From Oscarella lobularis (taxonomy: Eukaryota > Porifera > Homoscleromorpha > Homosclerophorida > Oscarellidae): a stretch of DNA of 64,000 bases. Shown here piece by piece: positions 33,836 through 45,775 of the stretch (the stretch's first letter is position 1; every line of letters begins with the position of its first letter). Location of the stretch: assembly GCF_947507565.1 (NCBI RefSeq), contig NC_089188.1:372001-436000 (forward strand), read 5' to 3'. A program made the position numbers and the translations under genes. Under the pieces are notes generated by a model. It saw only the letters and a list, made by a program, of their open reading frames with translations, was not told the DNA's origin and did no database searches.

Positions 33836-34401
33836 GAGAAGCTGCTTTGAAAAGCCAATCCGCTAGAGTGAAGCGCGCCTTGCGAAAATACTCAGTCTAA
33901 AGGTTTGCTTTTTCTCAGACCATTACCCGGATAAGCACACGACGTATAAACATAGATATTTGTATTATTAGCACGTATCCACGTGGAAGAAAGATTAATA
34001 AAATATATTTCGGTTCTTCCTTTTCCTCGCCCGTCACCCGACAGTGCAAAGGGGTTCAAAGAACACGTTTGGAGCCAAATGCAAGGTACGGCTTCTTTAC
34101 ATCAATGGCACGTGCCAAACTCGTTCCTGCGATTTTATTGGTCGTTCATCAATCGATCAGTTGCCTCCCTCACCAAAATGCGCTTTCGCGCCTCGACGCC
34201 GAAGTTCCCACGATGTACTCTCGATCTTTCGCGATATCAAAGAAGAACTGCGACGAAGAAAGGGGCCAATGGTACGTACGAACTCATATGAAACATACTG
34301 TATCAGAAAAACAACGATCGTGTTTAGAGAAGAATACAATAAGCTAACATTAAACACATCTTGGCTAGAAAAGGTTGGAAATACAAACACAATGTATACA
34401 T
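33836..34401. other. Intergenic stretch
   Basis: Several overlapping short frames occur on both strands with no domain. It lies downstream of the Kelch gene's stop and may hold its 3' UTR. Confidence 0.3.
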
Positions 34402-36177
34402 TCAAAAAAGATTGAAAGTCAGACATCTGTCAATTGCCGCGACTCCACATTTTGAACGCTTGTTTATAAGACAAGGGCCCTCCGCGTACTCTGCCATTTC
34501 CTTGCTCATATCATACCAAAAGAAGGTGCGTGTGTCAAAGGCTGAACCACCTTCGCCTTTCATCACACCACCGACGCTATACTCCTTTCCATTAGAGAGA
34601 CAGTAAGTATTCTGATAGAAATAGTGAAAACTCCTCAGAAAGGAGGGACATTTCTGAATTTCAAAACTAGTAACTTGCCCATTTCGTTTGTCAAACCTGA
34701 CATGATCAAAAGCGCATTTAATCTCCCGCCACAAATGCAAGCAGTTTCCGTCTGCGCACAAGCATACAAATCTCCAATGAGCTTTGCAGTTGAAGAAAGA
34801 GACGTCTAGCCAACGATCTGCATGGGGATCGTACTTGAAAATACCGAAGTCACCTGAACACTGACTTGTGAAATGACACCCAAACTCAGAACCGACAACA
34901 TAGAACTGATCATTCGAAACGGTGACTCCCGTAACGACGACATCCCTTGATATTGGATGGAGACCCGTCAAAGTATTCGTCACCGGATTGTATTGCTCTG
35001 GTGTACGATCCATTGCATAGATTCGATCTTCATAAACAAGAACTCCTTCTCCAGTATGACTGGCCTTCATGGGTGGAACGTCTTCCACCCAACGGCATTT
35101 TGTGTTATCATAGCGCTCCACAGATTGCGTCCAAAATCCTCCAACCGCATAGACACTGTCGCCTAGGTTGACGACGCCAGGGTTATACCGGCCTTCATTC
35201 ATCGACGGAAACTCTTTCCAGACATTCGACAGAGGATCATAGTATTCAACTGTATTAGTTAGTTCATCGGGATCAGCTGCACACTCCTGCGTTACGGTAC
35301 CAACGAATCCGCCGACTGCCAATAGAACTTTGCTGCTCCCAAGTCGACACGGAGACGGGCGTCTTTCTGGGGCTGACACTTTTTCAACCATAAGACTAGA
35401 ATGATCCTCGTTGTCACAAAACACCGAATGAGATAGAACAGATTCCTGAACGAACTGCTCTGAAATGAGAGAAAATCGAATTGATTTCGCTAATATTTCC
35501 ATAGTCGACTTCCGTTTGTCCTCGTCGTGTTGAAACCATTTCACGGCAATGTCCAACACTTCTTCCTCTCTTGACACAGCAAGTTCATCCGAGGCCAACA
35601 ATCGAGAGACGTGCTCCAGTGACAGACGTCGAAACTCATCCGTCTCTGCCAAATCGACGATATGAAAAGCGACGTGTCGATCGGCAACAGAGAGCAACTT
35701 CTGGCAATTGTACTGATCAGCAAACTCCAACTATCTGAGGCAATTTGACTTTTTCATGCCCTTAGCCAGCCCCTCGCAGCAATAGTCGACAACATCCTCA
35801 AAGAGTAGCCGATGAGCAGCACAGAAAAGTGTCACGTCATTATCGGAAATGACGTCAATTTCTCCCGTGTAGGCAAAATCGACGAGCGCCTTCACGGAAG
35901 CCGAATCGACGTCGCCAAGGAGAACACGTCTCTCGCCGCATTCACGCATATTGACATTGAACATCGTACGGAAGTATGGGCTCGCTGAGGCGAGGACGAG
36001 TCGATGAGCCGGAATTTCGACGCCGTCGTCGAGAGCCAAGACGACGTCGATCAGCTCCATCGACAAACGAAGACTTTGGACATTTCGAAGGTATTCGGAC
36101 GATCGATCTGCTTTGAAAAAGGAGATCTTGTAAGAAAACGGACTCGTGGAAGAATTCATGAGGAGCTTTGACGTCAT
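34402..36177 (-). pseudogene. BTB-BACK-Kelch (KLHL-like) protein with in-frame TAG
   Basis: KLHL proteins are substrate adaptors for cullin-3 ubiquitin ligases: BTB binds CUL3 and the Kelch propeller binds substrate. The BTB domain occupies 36177-35734 (DVVLALDDGVEIPAHRLVLA, SPYFRTMF, ALVDFAYTGEI). Directly after it an in-frame TAG (35733-35731) stands where the protein should continue into BACK (LEFADQYNCQKLL, EEEVLDIAVKWFQHD). Kelch repeats then follow (AVGGFVGTV, EYYDPLSNVWKEFPSM, VYAVGGFW, ERYDNTKCRWVEDVPPM). The whole downstream part stays open for 442 codons. The gene has a single exon. One stop in an otherwise perfect frame suggests a very recent nonsense mutation, a base error or stop-codon readthrough. 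Sequence alone cannot decide, so pseudogene is provisional. Confidence 0.8.
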
Positions 36178-36410
36178 GTGGTGTAAGGTCCCGTATCATT
36201 CCTCGGACACTATCGTTTCCCGGACAGCACTGCGCCTTCTCTGCAAATCGAAGCCAGCCAGTGCTGGTTTCACTGCAAGCTTAAGCCATAAGGATCTCTT
36301 CGATTGATAAGTTCCGAAGGCATCGTGCCGAGGAGAGGAGAGAAACGGCTTTGTCTGTTTTTTAGGGTGTAATCTAATCTCGGACGGAGGTATCATATCC
36401 GGACAGAGAC
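36178..36410 (-). other. Upstream region of the Kelch gene
   Basis: About 230 bp between the BTB start and the foldback element. No clear TATA box was seen. Confidence 0.3.
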
Positions 36411-37860
36411 TCTCTCTCGATAACGGTAAGTTCTGTCCTAGGAAAACTATATATCGTTCGAAAGCGTAAACACTGCTCTATCGAACGCCGTTGACATTTT
36501 GTAGATAGGCCTAACGGCTGCCGAGAAAATCGCGCTTGAATAGAGCCACCTCGGGTATCAAAAGTCGGACACTCGTTTTTACTTTTCAAGTGAATCTTTA
36601 GATCAGTCGCGTGTTAGAGGAAAGCAAGGATCACTAAGCACTCCAAAATAACAGAAGAGACTCAGAGAAACGGCCCCAAGCATGGAAACGTAACAATCAG
36701 GCTCTCAAGAACGACTTTAGGCATTCAAAACAAAAAGGTGAGGGTCCCTAAACCCGCCTTAGGTCATTCAAATGAAGCAAAGAGCTCTTGGAGGCGATCT
36801 CAGATGTCGTTGCACAGTCAAAAATTGCTGTTCGCTTCCTTTGAGATCGCGTCACGAGTGGTCTATCCTCAGTTTTCTTTGTCTCTATCAACAGTTTCTT
36901 TTCAGAGGCTTTTTGCCTTGCCAACGTTTTCCGTTTAGAGCCTTTCATTTTCCTTCATATACTTCTCCTGAAGCTTTTGCGTTTTTCACACTGGCCACTT
37001 CTGCACTGTCTATGTCATCTTTTCTCAAAAATTCGCTTATATTTTTCTACGTTCGCTTGGCTTTTCATTATTCCTGCTTTAGAAGACTTCTGTTTCTTTT
37101 CTGAAGCCGTAGAATTTGAGCCGTAGAATTTGGGCAATTAATTAAAGGCAGGCAAGCCAGCCAGCTGGTTTAATTGGGGGCTTGAAGCTGCAGTCACTTC
37201 ACTTTTCGAGCTTATTTTTCAATGTTTTCAGCTTCAGAACCCCTACAGAAGTTTGCCAACGCAAAAATTAAATCATGACAAAGCGAGGCCAACATGAAAA
37301 AAAGAATAAAAGAGAAAAATCTAGATAAGAAAGGCGACATAGAAAAGAAGCCCAAAGGCGGGCAATGCAAGGCAAAAGCCTGAGAAAGCAACGGAAAGAC
37401 CACTCGTGAATACTATATTAGAGGAAGCGGGAGAAGAAACTAGTGTGATTTCGACTGTACAAAGACATCTGAGATCGCCTCCAAGAGCTCTTAGCTTCAT
37501 TTGAATGACCTAAGGCGGGTTTAGGGAGCCTCACCTTTTGTTTTGAATGCCTAAAGTCGTTCTTGAGAGCCTGATTGTTACGTTTCCATGCTTGGGGCCG
37601 TTTCTGAGAGTCTCTTCTGTTATTTTGGAGTGCTTAGTGATCCTTGTTTTCCTCTAACACGCGACTGATCTAAAGATTCACTTGAAAAGTAAAAACGAGT
37701 GTCCGACACTTTTGATACCCGAGGCGGCTCTATTCAAATGCGATTTTCTCGGCAGCCGTTAGGCCTATCTACAAAATGTCAACGGCGTTCGATAGAGCAG
37801 TGTTTACGCTTTCGAACGATATATAGTTTTCCTAGGACAGAACTTACCGTTATCGAGAGA
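36411..37860. mobile_element. Foldback element with ~400-bp inverted arms
   Basis: Arms 36411-36806 and 37465-37860 are near-identical inverted copies (shared words TCTCTCGATAACGGTAAG, AACACTGCTCTATCGAACG, GATCAGTCGCGTGTTAGAGG, GCCCCAAGCATGGAAACGTA). The 658-bp centre is unrelated AT- and Phe/Leu-rich sequence with no transposase. Long arms with a unique centre fit a non-autonomous foldback or Mutator-like element. Confidence 0.85.
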
Positions 37861-38157
37861 GCAAATTTAATTAAATAATTAATATAGGATGAAAGAGCAA
37901 AGAAAGAGCTTTCCAACGGTATATAACTTTTCCTATTTTCTCGTGATTATCTTGAAGAAAATCGCTTTGTCCGTATCGCATGTGGGTGTCCGAAAGTACG
38001 TGTTACTGACCTTGCTCGAATAATGGCGTGTCATCTGGCGATGGCTCTTTCGATCCAGCCGAAACTTTAGTGAGCAATCTCTAAGAGAACAAGAAAGAAG
38101 ATCAGCCAAAAGCGGTTTGGATCTACCGTCTCCAACTCACACACGAACTGTCCGATC
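37861..38157. other. Spacer between two foldback elements
   Basis: AT-rich at the left edge. No gene recognised in about 300 bp. Confidence 0.3.
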
Positions 38158-39781
38158 TAGGGGAGGGGCACCTAAGTCCCCGACAAACCGCACCGACCGC
38201 AAACATCGTCGGTTTTTGTCGAGCAAGTTTGTTTCGACTTCCCTCTTTTTGGCCTCGCTAAACCGGCAGAGTCAGCGCTTTCGAATGCACCTAGCCTTGA
38301 CCGCGTGCGTTGCTCTGACGATGCTTAGGAGCCCTTCGAAGTCGATTACAGGAAATCACGTGCGATCAACAAGGTCTCCTAAATACCGGACACGTAATAT
38401 CTCCTGAAATAAGAGGCTACTAAATACAACCAGACTCTAACCTGGGGTAAAATTTATTGCTGAATCCATTGGTGCTAATGGTTCTTCTCTCAGATGCATT
38501 TCTACTGCTCAAAACGGACTCAAAAGGCGCGATCGAGGTCCTTCATCCAAGCAAAAACCTTTCCAACATCGCTGTTTTTGTTCAGAACAGTACCAGATTG
38601 TGTATAATTCTGTTAGAACTGTTCGCGAAGGTATTGGCGGTGAAACCGTATCTGAAATACCTCATTTTCGCATCCAAAACGACTTTTTGCGAATCGTCAT
38701 GAAAATCCTGAAATCGAACTAAGCAAATATTACAGCAGAGCAATACGTCATTCTTCTACGCTTGTGTTCTTGACAATTTTGTGTTACTTTCAGATGATTT
38801 TGTCAAGTTTTGGCATGCAGGGTGCTTTGCTTCAGCGAGACGAACCAGCACTGTCTTTTTCGTCCATTGCTTCGACGTATCATGCAGTTTTTTCACCTTT
38901 CTGCCTCTGGAGAGCTAGATGAAGGTTTTGCAGCTCTCCAGTCAGAAAATCACTATGCTTCAGAGCGAATCCTTTATACACCTGGCCGACGAAAAGTAAC
39001 CTTATCAGTCATTTGTCCCGCCTTTTCGCTAGTTTGAATAAAAACAGCTTAGAAAGGTTAAACCAAGCTATTACGTCGAAGCAATCGAGGAAAAAGACAG
39101 TGATGGTTCGTCTTGCTGAAGCAAAGCACCCTGCATACCAAAACTTGACAAAATCATCTGAAAGTAACACAAAATTGTCAAGAACACAAGCGTAGAAGAA
39201 TGACGTATTGCTCTGCTGTAATATTTGCTTAGTTCGATTTCAGGATTTTCATGACGATTCGCAAAAAGTCGTTTTGGATGCGAAAATGAGGTCTTCCAGC
39301 TATGGTTTCACCGCCAATACCTTCGCGAACAGTTCTTACAGATTTATACACGATCTGGTACTGTTCTGAACAAAAACAGCGATGTTGGAAAGGTTTTTGC
39401 TTGGATGAAGGACCTCGATCGCGCCTTTTGAGTCCGTTTTGAGCAGTAGAAATGCATCTGAGAGAAGAACCATTAGCACCAATGGATTCAGCGATAAATT
39501 TTACCCCAGATTAGAGTCTGGTTGTATTTAGTAACCTCTTATTTCAGGAGATATTACGTGTCCGGTATTTAGGAGACCTTGATGATCGCACGTGGTTTCC
39601 TGTAATCGACTTCGAAGGGCCCCTAAACATCGTCAGAGCAACGCACGCGGTCAAGGCTAGGTGCATTCGAAAGCGCTGACTCTGCCGGTTTAGCGAGGCC
39701 AAAAAGAGGGAAGTCGAAACAAGATTGCTCGACAAAAACCGACGATTTTTGAGGTCGGTGCAGTTTGGCGCCCCTCCCCTA
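38158..39781. mobile_element. Large palindrome with ~715-bp arms
   Basis: Arms 38158-38879 and 39072-39781 are near-identical inverted copies, starting TAGGGGAGGGGC at both ends, with a 192-bp centre. Homologous frames in both arms (RFRMHLALTACVAL) exist only because the arms are copies. Arms differ by scattered substitutions and small indels, so the palindrome is not brand new. No transposase is seen. Confidence 0.85.
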
Positions 39782-39986
39782 CATGCCGTCCGAAAGTACC
39801 GGAACGACTCTACAGATCGTGAGCCAAGACGACGTCGATCGAGACATTCAGCAAATGGCATTGCGAAGGAATTCGGACAATCGATCGACTTGGGAGTAGG
39901 AGATCTGGACGAATCAGTGACGTCAGGAGAGGAATGTCAAATGCACGCATGCTCATAGTTTTTGCCATATCCTCTCGCATTCTTTG

Positions 39987-40889
39987 ATGGAGACACTGAA
40001 AGATCTCGTTGCATTAGTTGCCGGCGGTGCTGGAATTATTGGTTCGCGACCGTGCGTGCTTTCCTCGCGCTTGGGGCGACCGTCGTCGTGCCTTCGCGTT
40101 CGCAACCACGATTAGACGATCTCATCGCCACTGTGTACGAAAGTAGGTATCTTAAAGCAACGTTTGCGATTATTAGCGTTGAGCCTTTTCCGCGAGAGCG
40201 CATATAGTAGAGAGGTCGTATGTGGCTCACGTGACTTCATGCAGTGTCCGTTTTCTCACGTGTTTTCATGTAGATGAGAGGTCTCGTTTGCTCACTGTGG
40301 TAGCTTCAGCTGCAACTCCAAGCGGCGTGGATCAAATAATCAAATTTCTTGACGAAAAGAATCTTAAAGTGAATCACGTGGTCAGCTCATTGGGCGGTTT
40401 TTGGATGAAAGGCCAGACAAAGGCCAACCGGTGTCTGAATGGGATGAAGTGTGTAAGTTGAGCAGGTCACGAAAAAATTTATAATTTCTTATTGTATGAA
40501 TAAAAGTTGAAAGCGGATCTCGATCTCACTTCATCTTCAGCTCGCAACTTCTCCCAAAAATCGCCGATACAGAGGGTGCCACTTTTACATACGTAACCGG
40601 TCTCCTTGGTGAACGTATGTTCATGAAGTCCGTTGGATTTTTGTGCATCAATCAAGGGGCCATGTACGGCCTTGTCATGGTCGCTCGCGAAGAGATGAAA
40701 GAGAAGCCGGTTCGTGTCAATGAATTTCGTCTCGGTGTTCTCGTCACGAAGGAAAATCGTGAGTTGGCTGATGAATGCGGAAGGGTTGTCGCTGATCTTG
40801 CTACTCCCAAGGGACTCGCCGTTGAGGAGGAGTTAGTCCGCATTGCCAAGAGGGAAGATCTGGCTACGTGGCATCAAAAACTCTATTAG
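39987..40889 (+). pseudogene. SDR oxidoreductase, broken copy
   Basis: This is the counterpart of the gene at 55137-56032. The Rossmann start reads LVALVAGGAGIIGS and then loses one base (GGTTCGCGACC at about 40050 instead of GGTTCGGCGACC). A second base is missing at about 40424, shifting the frame after FWMKGQT. The last exon (40507-40889) is intact: YVTGLLGER, CINQGAMYGLVMVAREE, LATWHQKLY. Two frameshifts make it a pseudogene. The better-preserved paralogue shows what each lesion was. Confidence 0.8.
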
Positions 40890-41838
40890 TGGTGATTGAT
40901 TAGTGTCCGCGTGTTTGTTTTATGAAGGCTTTTGTATCCTTTCTCTTTTCCATGTCATGTGCTTTGTAATACATTATGCTCTGTTAGCTCGCTTATCACC
41001 GCCATCACGAGAAGCACGCTCAATAAGTTTTTCCTCAACCGATCACGTGCGCCATCACCGCTCGCCAAATTTCATGTTTGAAGTCGATCAGGAGCACCTA
41101 GACCGACGCGAGGCTTTGAAATACGAACTACGGAACTCATCTAACACGAGAAAATCTTTAATTATCTCTCAGAAACACGTGAGCCGTAGCGAAGCTATGC
41201 GGGTTAGGGCAAATTGACGTCTATAGGTCAAAAGCACGGCTAAGGGCGATTAGGAACGATTTTAATGCAGCATAGAAGACGGTTCAGATTTCGCGAAGAG
41301 ACGCAGGCACTGCACCAATTCAATTGGAAACATTCAAACGTAGAGATTGATTCTGAGAATCGTGTCAGGAGGAATCATGGAGAAGGTATGGGTATTTAGC
41401 TGGAAGCTTCAATGATTTTGACTCGGTCCAAAGCTGGAACCTGCATATTTAATTCCAATTATTCATTTTCGTGGGATGCCTTAGTGGTGGTCAGTAGATG
41501 TTAATTAAATTCCCCGAAAGAAGATCCTTTGAGTAAGCATTCTTCGAAGAGCAGAATGCATTTTAAAATGTTCCATTATTGGTATTTTAAATAGCCGTTC
41601 CCACTGCCTTAATTAATGAAGAAGGATCGGTGTCAATTCATTAAATAGTGCAATACATGTTGGTGGACGACAACCCAAATCCTATTGATTCAGGCGCACT
41701 AAAGTCACTCAACTGACCATGATCGACGGCTGTACGCGGCACTGGATATCCAGACATGACTCGTAACAAGGCGAAGTGAATAAGCGTATTTTTCTCATAA
41801 TCCACGGTACCATGCATGCATGTTCGAATACTGGCAAA
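40890..41838. other. Duplicated non-coding tract
   Basis: Matches 56033-57076 almost base for base (for example TTTCGTGGGATGCCTTAGTG and ATGTTGGTGGACGACAACCC), with one 60-70-bp indel near 41020. No coding pattern; probably 3' UTRs of the converging SDR and receptor genes. Confidence 0.5.
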
Positions 41839-43500
41839 TTACGTACTGCTCTCTACACTGTATTCGCTTGAGGAGGAGAATAGACGTGTTCTTCCTGTCG
41901 AGCTTTCGGTGGTATTATCTGAACGTACGCTCCTATTTCGTCGTTTGCATTTTCGCCACAGTTGCAGCCAGTAGGCTCTGGCTGCCTTAGGTATGAGGGC
42001 ATAAGCCACCACAGCAGCCGCACAAAGCCAAAAAAGTAAGCAGCCGGCTATTGGTGCAAGGGAGGCTTGAGTTGGTTCCTGAAAGTCAGATCTGCACCGT
42101 TGGGACTCGTTAGAGCATTTTTGCGAGCTCAAAGCTTTTCCTAGACGCGGAATAGATGTTCGCGCATAAATTATAGAAACAATTGCAAATGAGGCGAAAC
42201 AAAGAGATATTAGAATTGACAGAGAGAAGAATCTCTTTTGAACCAACGAGTAAGCTTCAAAGGTTTTCTGACTACTGTCGGGGGAGTACTGAAAAAAGGC
42301 AGACTTTTTTGCCTTAGAAAAGAAACCGGTAGCTATACTGCCTAATCTCAATAATGGAAACTATACTTACCTGATAGAAATTGTACATAACAATAGCCGA
42401 AACTATTGTTCCACAGAAAACAATGCCATTGACCGGCAATGTGTAGGTGTAAAAAAACCTGTAGATTGTAGGTACGCAGAACATGCTGTAAACATTCGTC
42501 CCAGAGTAGCGAATATGACGTAGTAAGGCGAAGGCGACAAGCCCTCCCGGTGCGATTATTGATAGGGTTATCTGAAAGAAGAAAAGTGCTTTTCTACGTT
42601 TCTCGCTAAACCTTTCGAGGCTCCACACGGTTACTAGTGCATTGATCACAGAGTTTAGCCAGGAAAAGACAAACCAGAGTATCCCAAATTGGGCGAGATA
42701 TCCTAAATCGATTTAATGTGTGTTTTCTCGTCAATTATTAGCAATGCCAATATTCCTTGCATAAGGCAGAGGTTTGTCGGATTGTACATAGATTCAAACC
42801 GGTTATTGGTCCTACAGTATATAGTCTTTGACAAAAATGAAAGTCATGCTTAGAGCAATATCTAGTAATTACATGGCAGATAATCAACGCATATTCTATA
42901 TTTAATCGAAAATTACAGATAACTCTGAGTGGCAAGCAGAAAGACAATCCGGTTTGAGCCGGATTACTGGCTCTAAATAAAATGGCAAACGTTACTGAAA
43001 CGTTATTAATTTTTTGAAGCTTTTCGTTTACAATTTTCTTAGCTTAAGCCAAGTGATAAACAGCACCGCAATGCAAATCCAGTATAGCGCAATTGTTATG
43101 TAAAATACGATGTAAAAAAATTTTGCGCCTTTTGAACTTCCCGGTTGGTTACACAAAGGGGAGCAGTGCATGCCGCAAGTTTGCAAACATGGACTTTTAG
43201 TGGGTAGAAAGTCCATTGAACAGACTGTCTCGTTACTGTTGTTTATGTAAGAAGACATAATAAATGGCAACGGAAAATTAGGAGCTCGTAAGCAGGATGA
43301 AAAGATGCCTAGCAATGGTTTGAAGTTAGTCTGACTCTGGAAATCTGAAAATCCTGAACAATCACAATTATTTTGGGTAGATTTCTTCTTTAGTTCGACC
43401 GAGTCTCCGCAATCTCCGAAAGCGTATAAGCAAAGCATCTTCTTTGTGTCGGTTTCGGCTGTTTCTTGTAGGTTAGATGTATCAATCGCGTAAAACATGA
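41839..43500 (-). pseudogene. Frizzled-like receptor, 5'-truncated copy
   Basis: Exons on minus: 43500-43032 (cysteine-rich domain end with MLCLYAFGDC, then the first membrane helix FFYIVFYITIALYWICI), 42702-42371 (three helices, with FCVPTIYRFFYTYTLP) and 42312-41839 (two helices, cytoplasmic tail ending SEYSVESST). The intron between the last two is 58 nt with GTAAGT donor. Compared with the copy at 57-59 kb, the first exon and the start of the cysteine-rich domain are missing, because the duplication breaks at 43500. A candidate helix-2 exon lies in the 329-nt gap (LNIEYALIICHVITRYC), where this copy has TGC and the other copy TGA. Without an N-terminus it is unlikely to reach the surface. 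Confidence 0.65.
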
Positions 43501-45111
43501 TTTCGTTTCTCAGATCCAGTCAACGGTCTAGCAATGCTATACGAGCCTAAATATTAAATTATTTATTTCTAATATGATGCACAAAAAGCCTGCACTTTAG
43601 GGAGAAAGAGTAACAATGCATCGATGGCCAACAAGCAAACAGAACTTGAAAAGCGGTCGGCCCGGTTTGCGTCAATCTAATTGGCTTTGCAGCTGGAGTA
43701 GAAAACGATAGGCGCACGTGAGAAGAAAATCCCGGTTATATGCATATCTACTAAAAATCGAGTCAATCTAAGAACGTACGGCAGAAATACAGCGCACGAT
43801 TGTCTGTGTCGCAAGGCAAAGTTCCCGGCAGTGAAAAAAGAAGAGACGCAAAGTGACACCTCTAACCGACACCTGATCGGATAGCAAAATGAAGTTCTTC
43901 GCTGCCACCGCTTCAGAGCAAATATCTAAAAACACGAGGCCAGTATCCATTCATCGAAGCAACGTACTTACCCGAAAAAGACGAAAGAAGAGCGCGTCTG
44001 AGTTTGCGTGACCCAGGTCGCACCACGTGGAGGTCCAGACGCTTCGCAACCCAGCCGACCCTCACCAACGGCATGAATTGGATCAGAACCCACCATAAGT
44101 GAGCCTCCGAGGTTCGTCGCCCCCTCGGGAGACGGCTATCACCACCGCCGAAGAGGCCCGCAAGTAATGTGCTCGACGTGGAAGAGAACCGGACAACGTC
44201 GACGCTGTCCCGTATTACACCGTAGAATAAATCTACTGCGAAACGGAGCGAGAAGCGCTCCACCGTCGAAAAGACGGCGGCACTCCGATCCGGAAGCCCC
44301 TAGAGGTCTTAGGGTTGCGCCTCTAATCACTTCCAGATCGTTCCTCCAGGACGATTGCGTCGGTCGAATCGATGGCCCCTCTAACTCCCTGTCTTCCAAC
44401 GACTCACAGAACGTACGAGCGAGTTCTCAAGCGACGGGGTTACGTAAAGAGGGAGATCGTCGTGCACGATTTTATGTAGCTCGTGCACGAACGATGACGC
44501 GGACTCTTTTCCGATGGGGCGTCATTAACCGCAACGATCTCACGAGAGACAGCGTTGCTTTTTGCACCTCTACGCGCAACCAAAAAAGGTAATAATAGGA
44601 GTGATCGTGCGCGTGCAGCGTTTGTCCCAAAAGAAAAGTGGAAACAAGAGACGAACACGTGCACGCGTGCATGGCATAGCCGGATGTGACGTCTACGCGT
44701 TTTCGTTCACTTTGACGAAACGCGACGAAGACGCGACGAAGCGCGACCAAAAACGTTCAAACGCCTTCGATCGAGTGGCCTTTTCGAAAAGAACGCGCCG
44801 AACTCGATCGACTCTAGAGGATTCGCGATATATTGAGCCGTAGCTTCGTGCTATTTTAGTTCTGGGGAGCACAGTCGATAGAAAGAGCACGTATTTGCTC
44901 GTGGGAATGGAGAGGAACGCGTTCTCTCACCTGCATTTCACTGCAGGAATCGCTTCGAATGCGTGAACGACTGTACGTCCGAGGCACTTGGACGACGATT
45001 TCAGGTCATTTCGAATATTCCTTGGTAGCGAATACGTAATCGATTGTCCAGAATGCATAGAAATCGAACAGTCGACAGAAGAGAATCGAGACGAGCGCGC
45101 TAAGGTTCAAG

Positions 45112-45414
45112 ATGGAGGGCGACCAGGGGCCCTGGAGGGCGACGGAATTTTTACTCGTCTTTTCCCTTTTGTTGGCTGGTCAGATAGTTACTGGCTTCCA
45201 AGCGCGCGCCATTCGTGTAACTCTCTTATCGCTAGATGTCTTTTCGACGTGTTTGCATGACGAAATGGCGTCGAATGGTTCGAGAAACGATGTCAGGAAA
45301 GCCTTGACACTAAATTTCTTTTTCAGAACACTTTTCGTAATGCTAGAGAGCAGCTCGACGTGCAGCAGTAAGCGATGCTGTAGTGCATTCAGCATCACTT
45401 CTGTTTCTGGGTAA
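45112..45414 (+). CDS. Putative secreted protein, first exon
   Basis: ATG at 45112 opens a 100-codon frame starting MEGDQGPWRATEF and then LLVFSLLLAGQIVTGFQ, a good signal peptide. ARAIRVTLLSLDVFSTCLH and a basic stretch follow. Related frames at 30.8 kb and 28.9 kb are broken. The C-terminal third differs between copies, so the true exon may end at a splice site near 45290. No domain recognised. Confidence 0.4.
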   Translation: MEGDQGPWRATEFLLVFSLLLAGQIVTGFQARAIRVTLLSLDVFSTCLHDEMASNGSRNDVRKALTLNFFFRTLFVMLESSSTCSSKRCCSAFSITSVSG

Positions 45415-45679
45415 AATTTCGACACTATCTGCGTCAGAATAGGCCATTTTATTTTCCAGGACATCGATGTCGTGAACGGCGGCGGAAAATTTTTCAATGA
45501 TTTTTACCAATGTATACCGGTAGTTCAGAATTAATTGTTTAGCAATTTTGCTAGATCTCAATTTCTTTTAAGGCTCGAAGGTCCTGCTCTTTAAAAGTCG
45601 TGTAATAGTGACGAGTGTTCTTTACATACTCAAGATTACATGGGACCTCCAACTCGTCATCCTCAAATCTCTTATTCAG

Positions 45680-45775
45680 ATGAAGTCCGTATGCTTTACC
45701 GTGTTCGTCTGTGTTTGGTTGCATTTTGTTCCAGTAGATGGAGCTAGTACTTCAGGCTTTATTGAAACCGGCTGA
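45680..45775 (+). CDS. Short secreted-peptide frame
   Basis: A 31-codon frame starting MKSVCFTVFVCVWLHFVPVD (signal-peptide-like) ends with TGA after FIETG. The inverted paralogue at 30474-30355 reads through this place with TTA. It may be the first exon of a secreted protein. Confidence 0.3.
   Translation: MKSVCFTVFVCVWLHFVPVDGASTSGFIETG

Larger units (their letters stand above)
39835..43500. repeat. Segmental duplication A, copy 1
   Basis: Contains a BTB-exon remnant, the SDR gene, a non-coding tract and the Frizzled-like gene, and matches 54965-58760 in the same orientation over about 3.7 kb with few changes. Similarity ends at about 43500 inside the receptor's second exon. Confidence 0.9.

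Noticed and set aside
38117-39861. Two homologous proteins in convergent frames
   Set aside because: They are simply the two arms of a palindrome, so identity is expected without coding.
42313-42370. A 10-nt or 29-nt intron in the Frizzled-like gene
   Set aside because: The acceptor TTTCTAAG further on gives a 58-nt intron with correct phase in both paralogues.
43913-44263. Confirmed protein-coding exon in duplication block B (LLAGLFGGGDSRLPRG frame)
   Set aside because: The frame is shared by recent duplicates, so openness is weak evidence. No domain or start was identified; it is noted within the duplication entry only.
45112-45414. Similarity of ARAIRVTLLSLDVFSTC to the start of Notch-ligand MNNL domains
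   Set aside because: Only a few hydrophobic positions agree, and the cysteines and the following DSL domain are absent.
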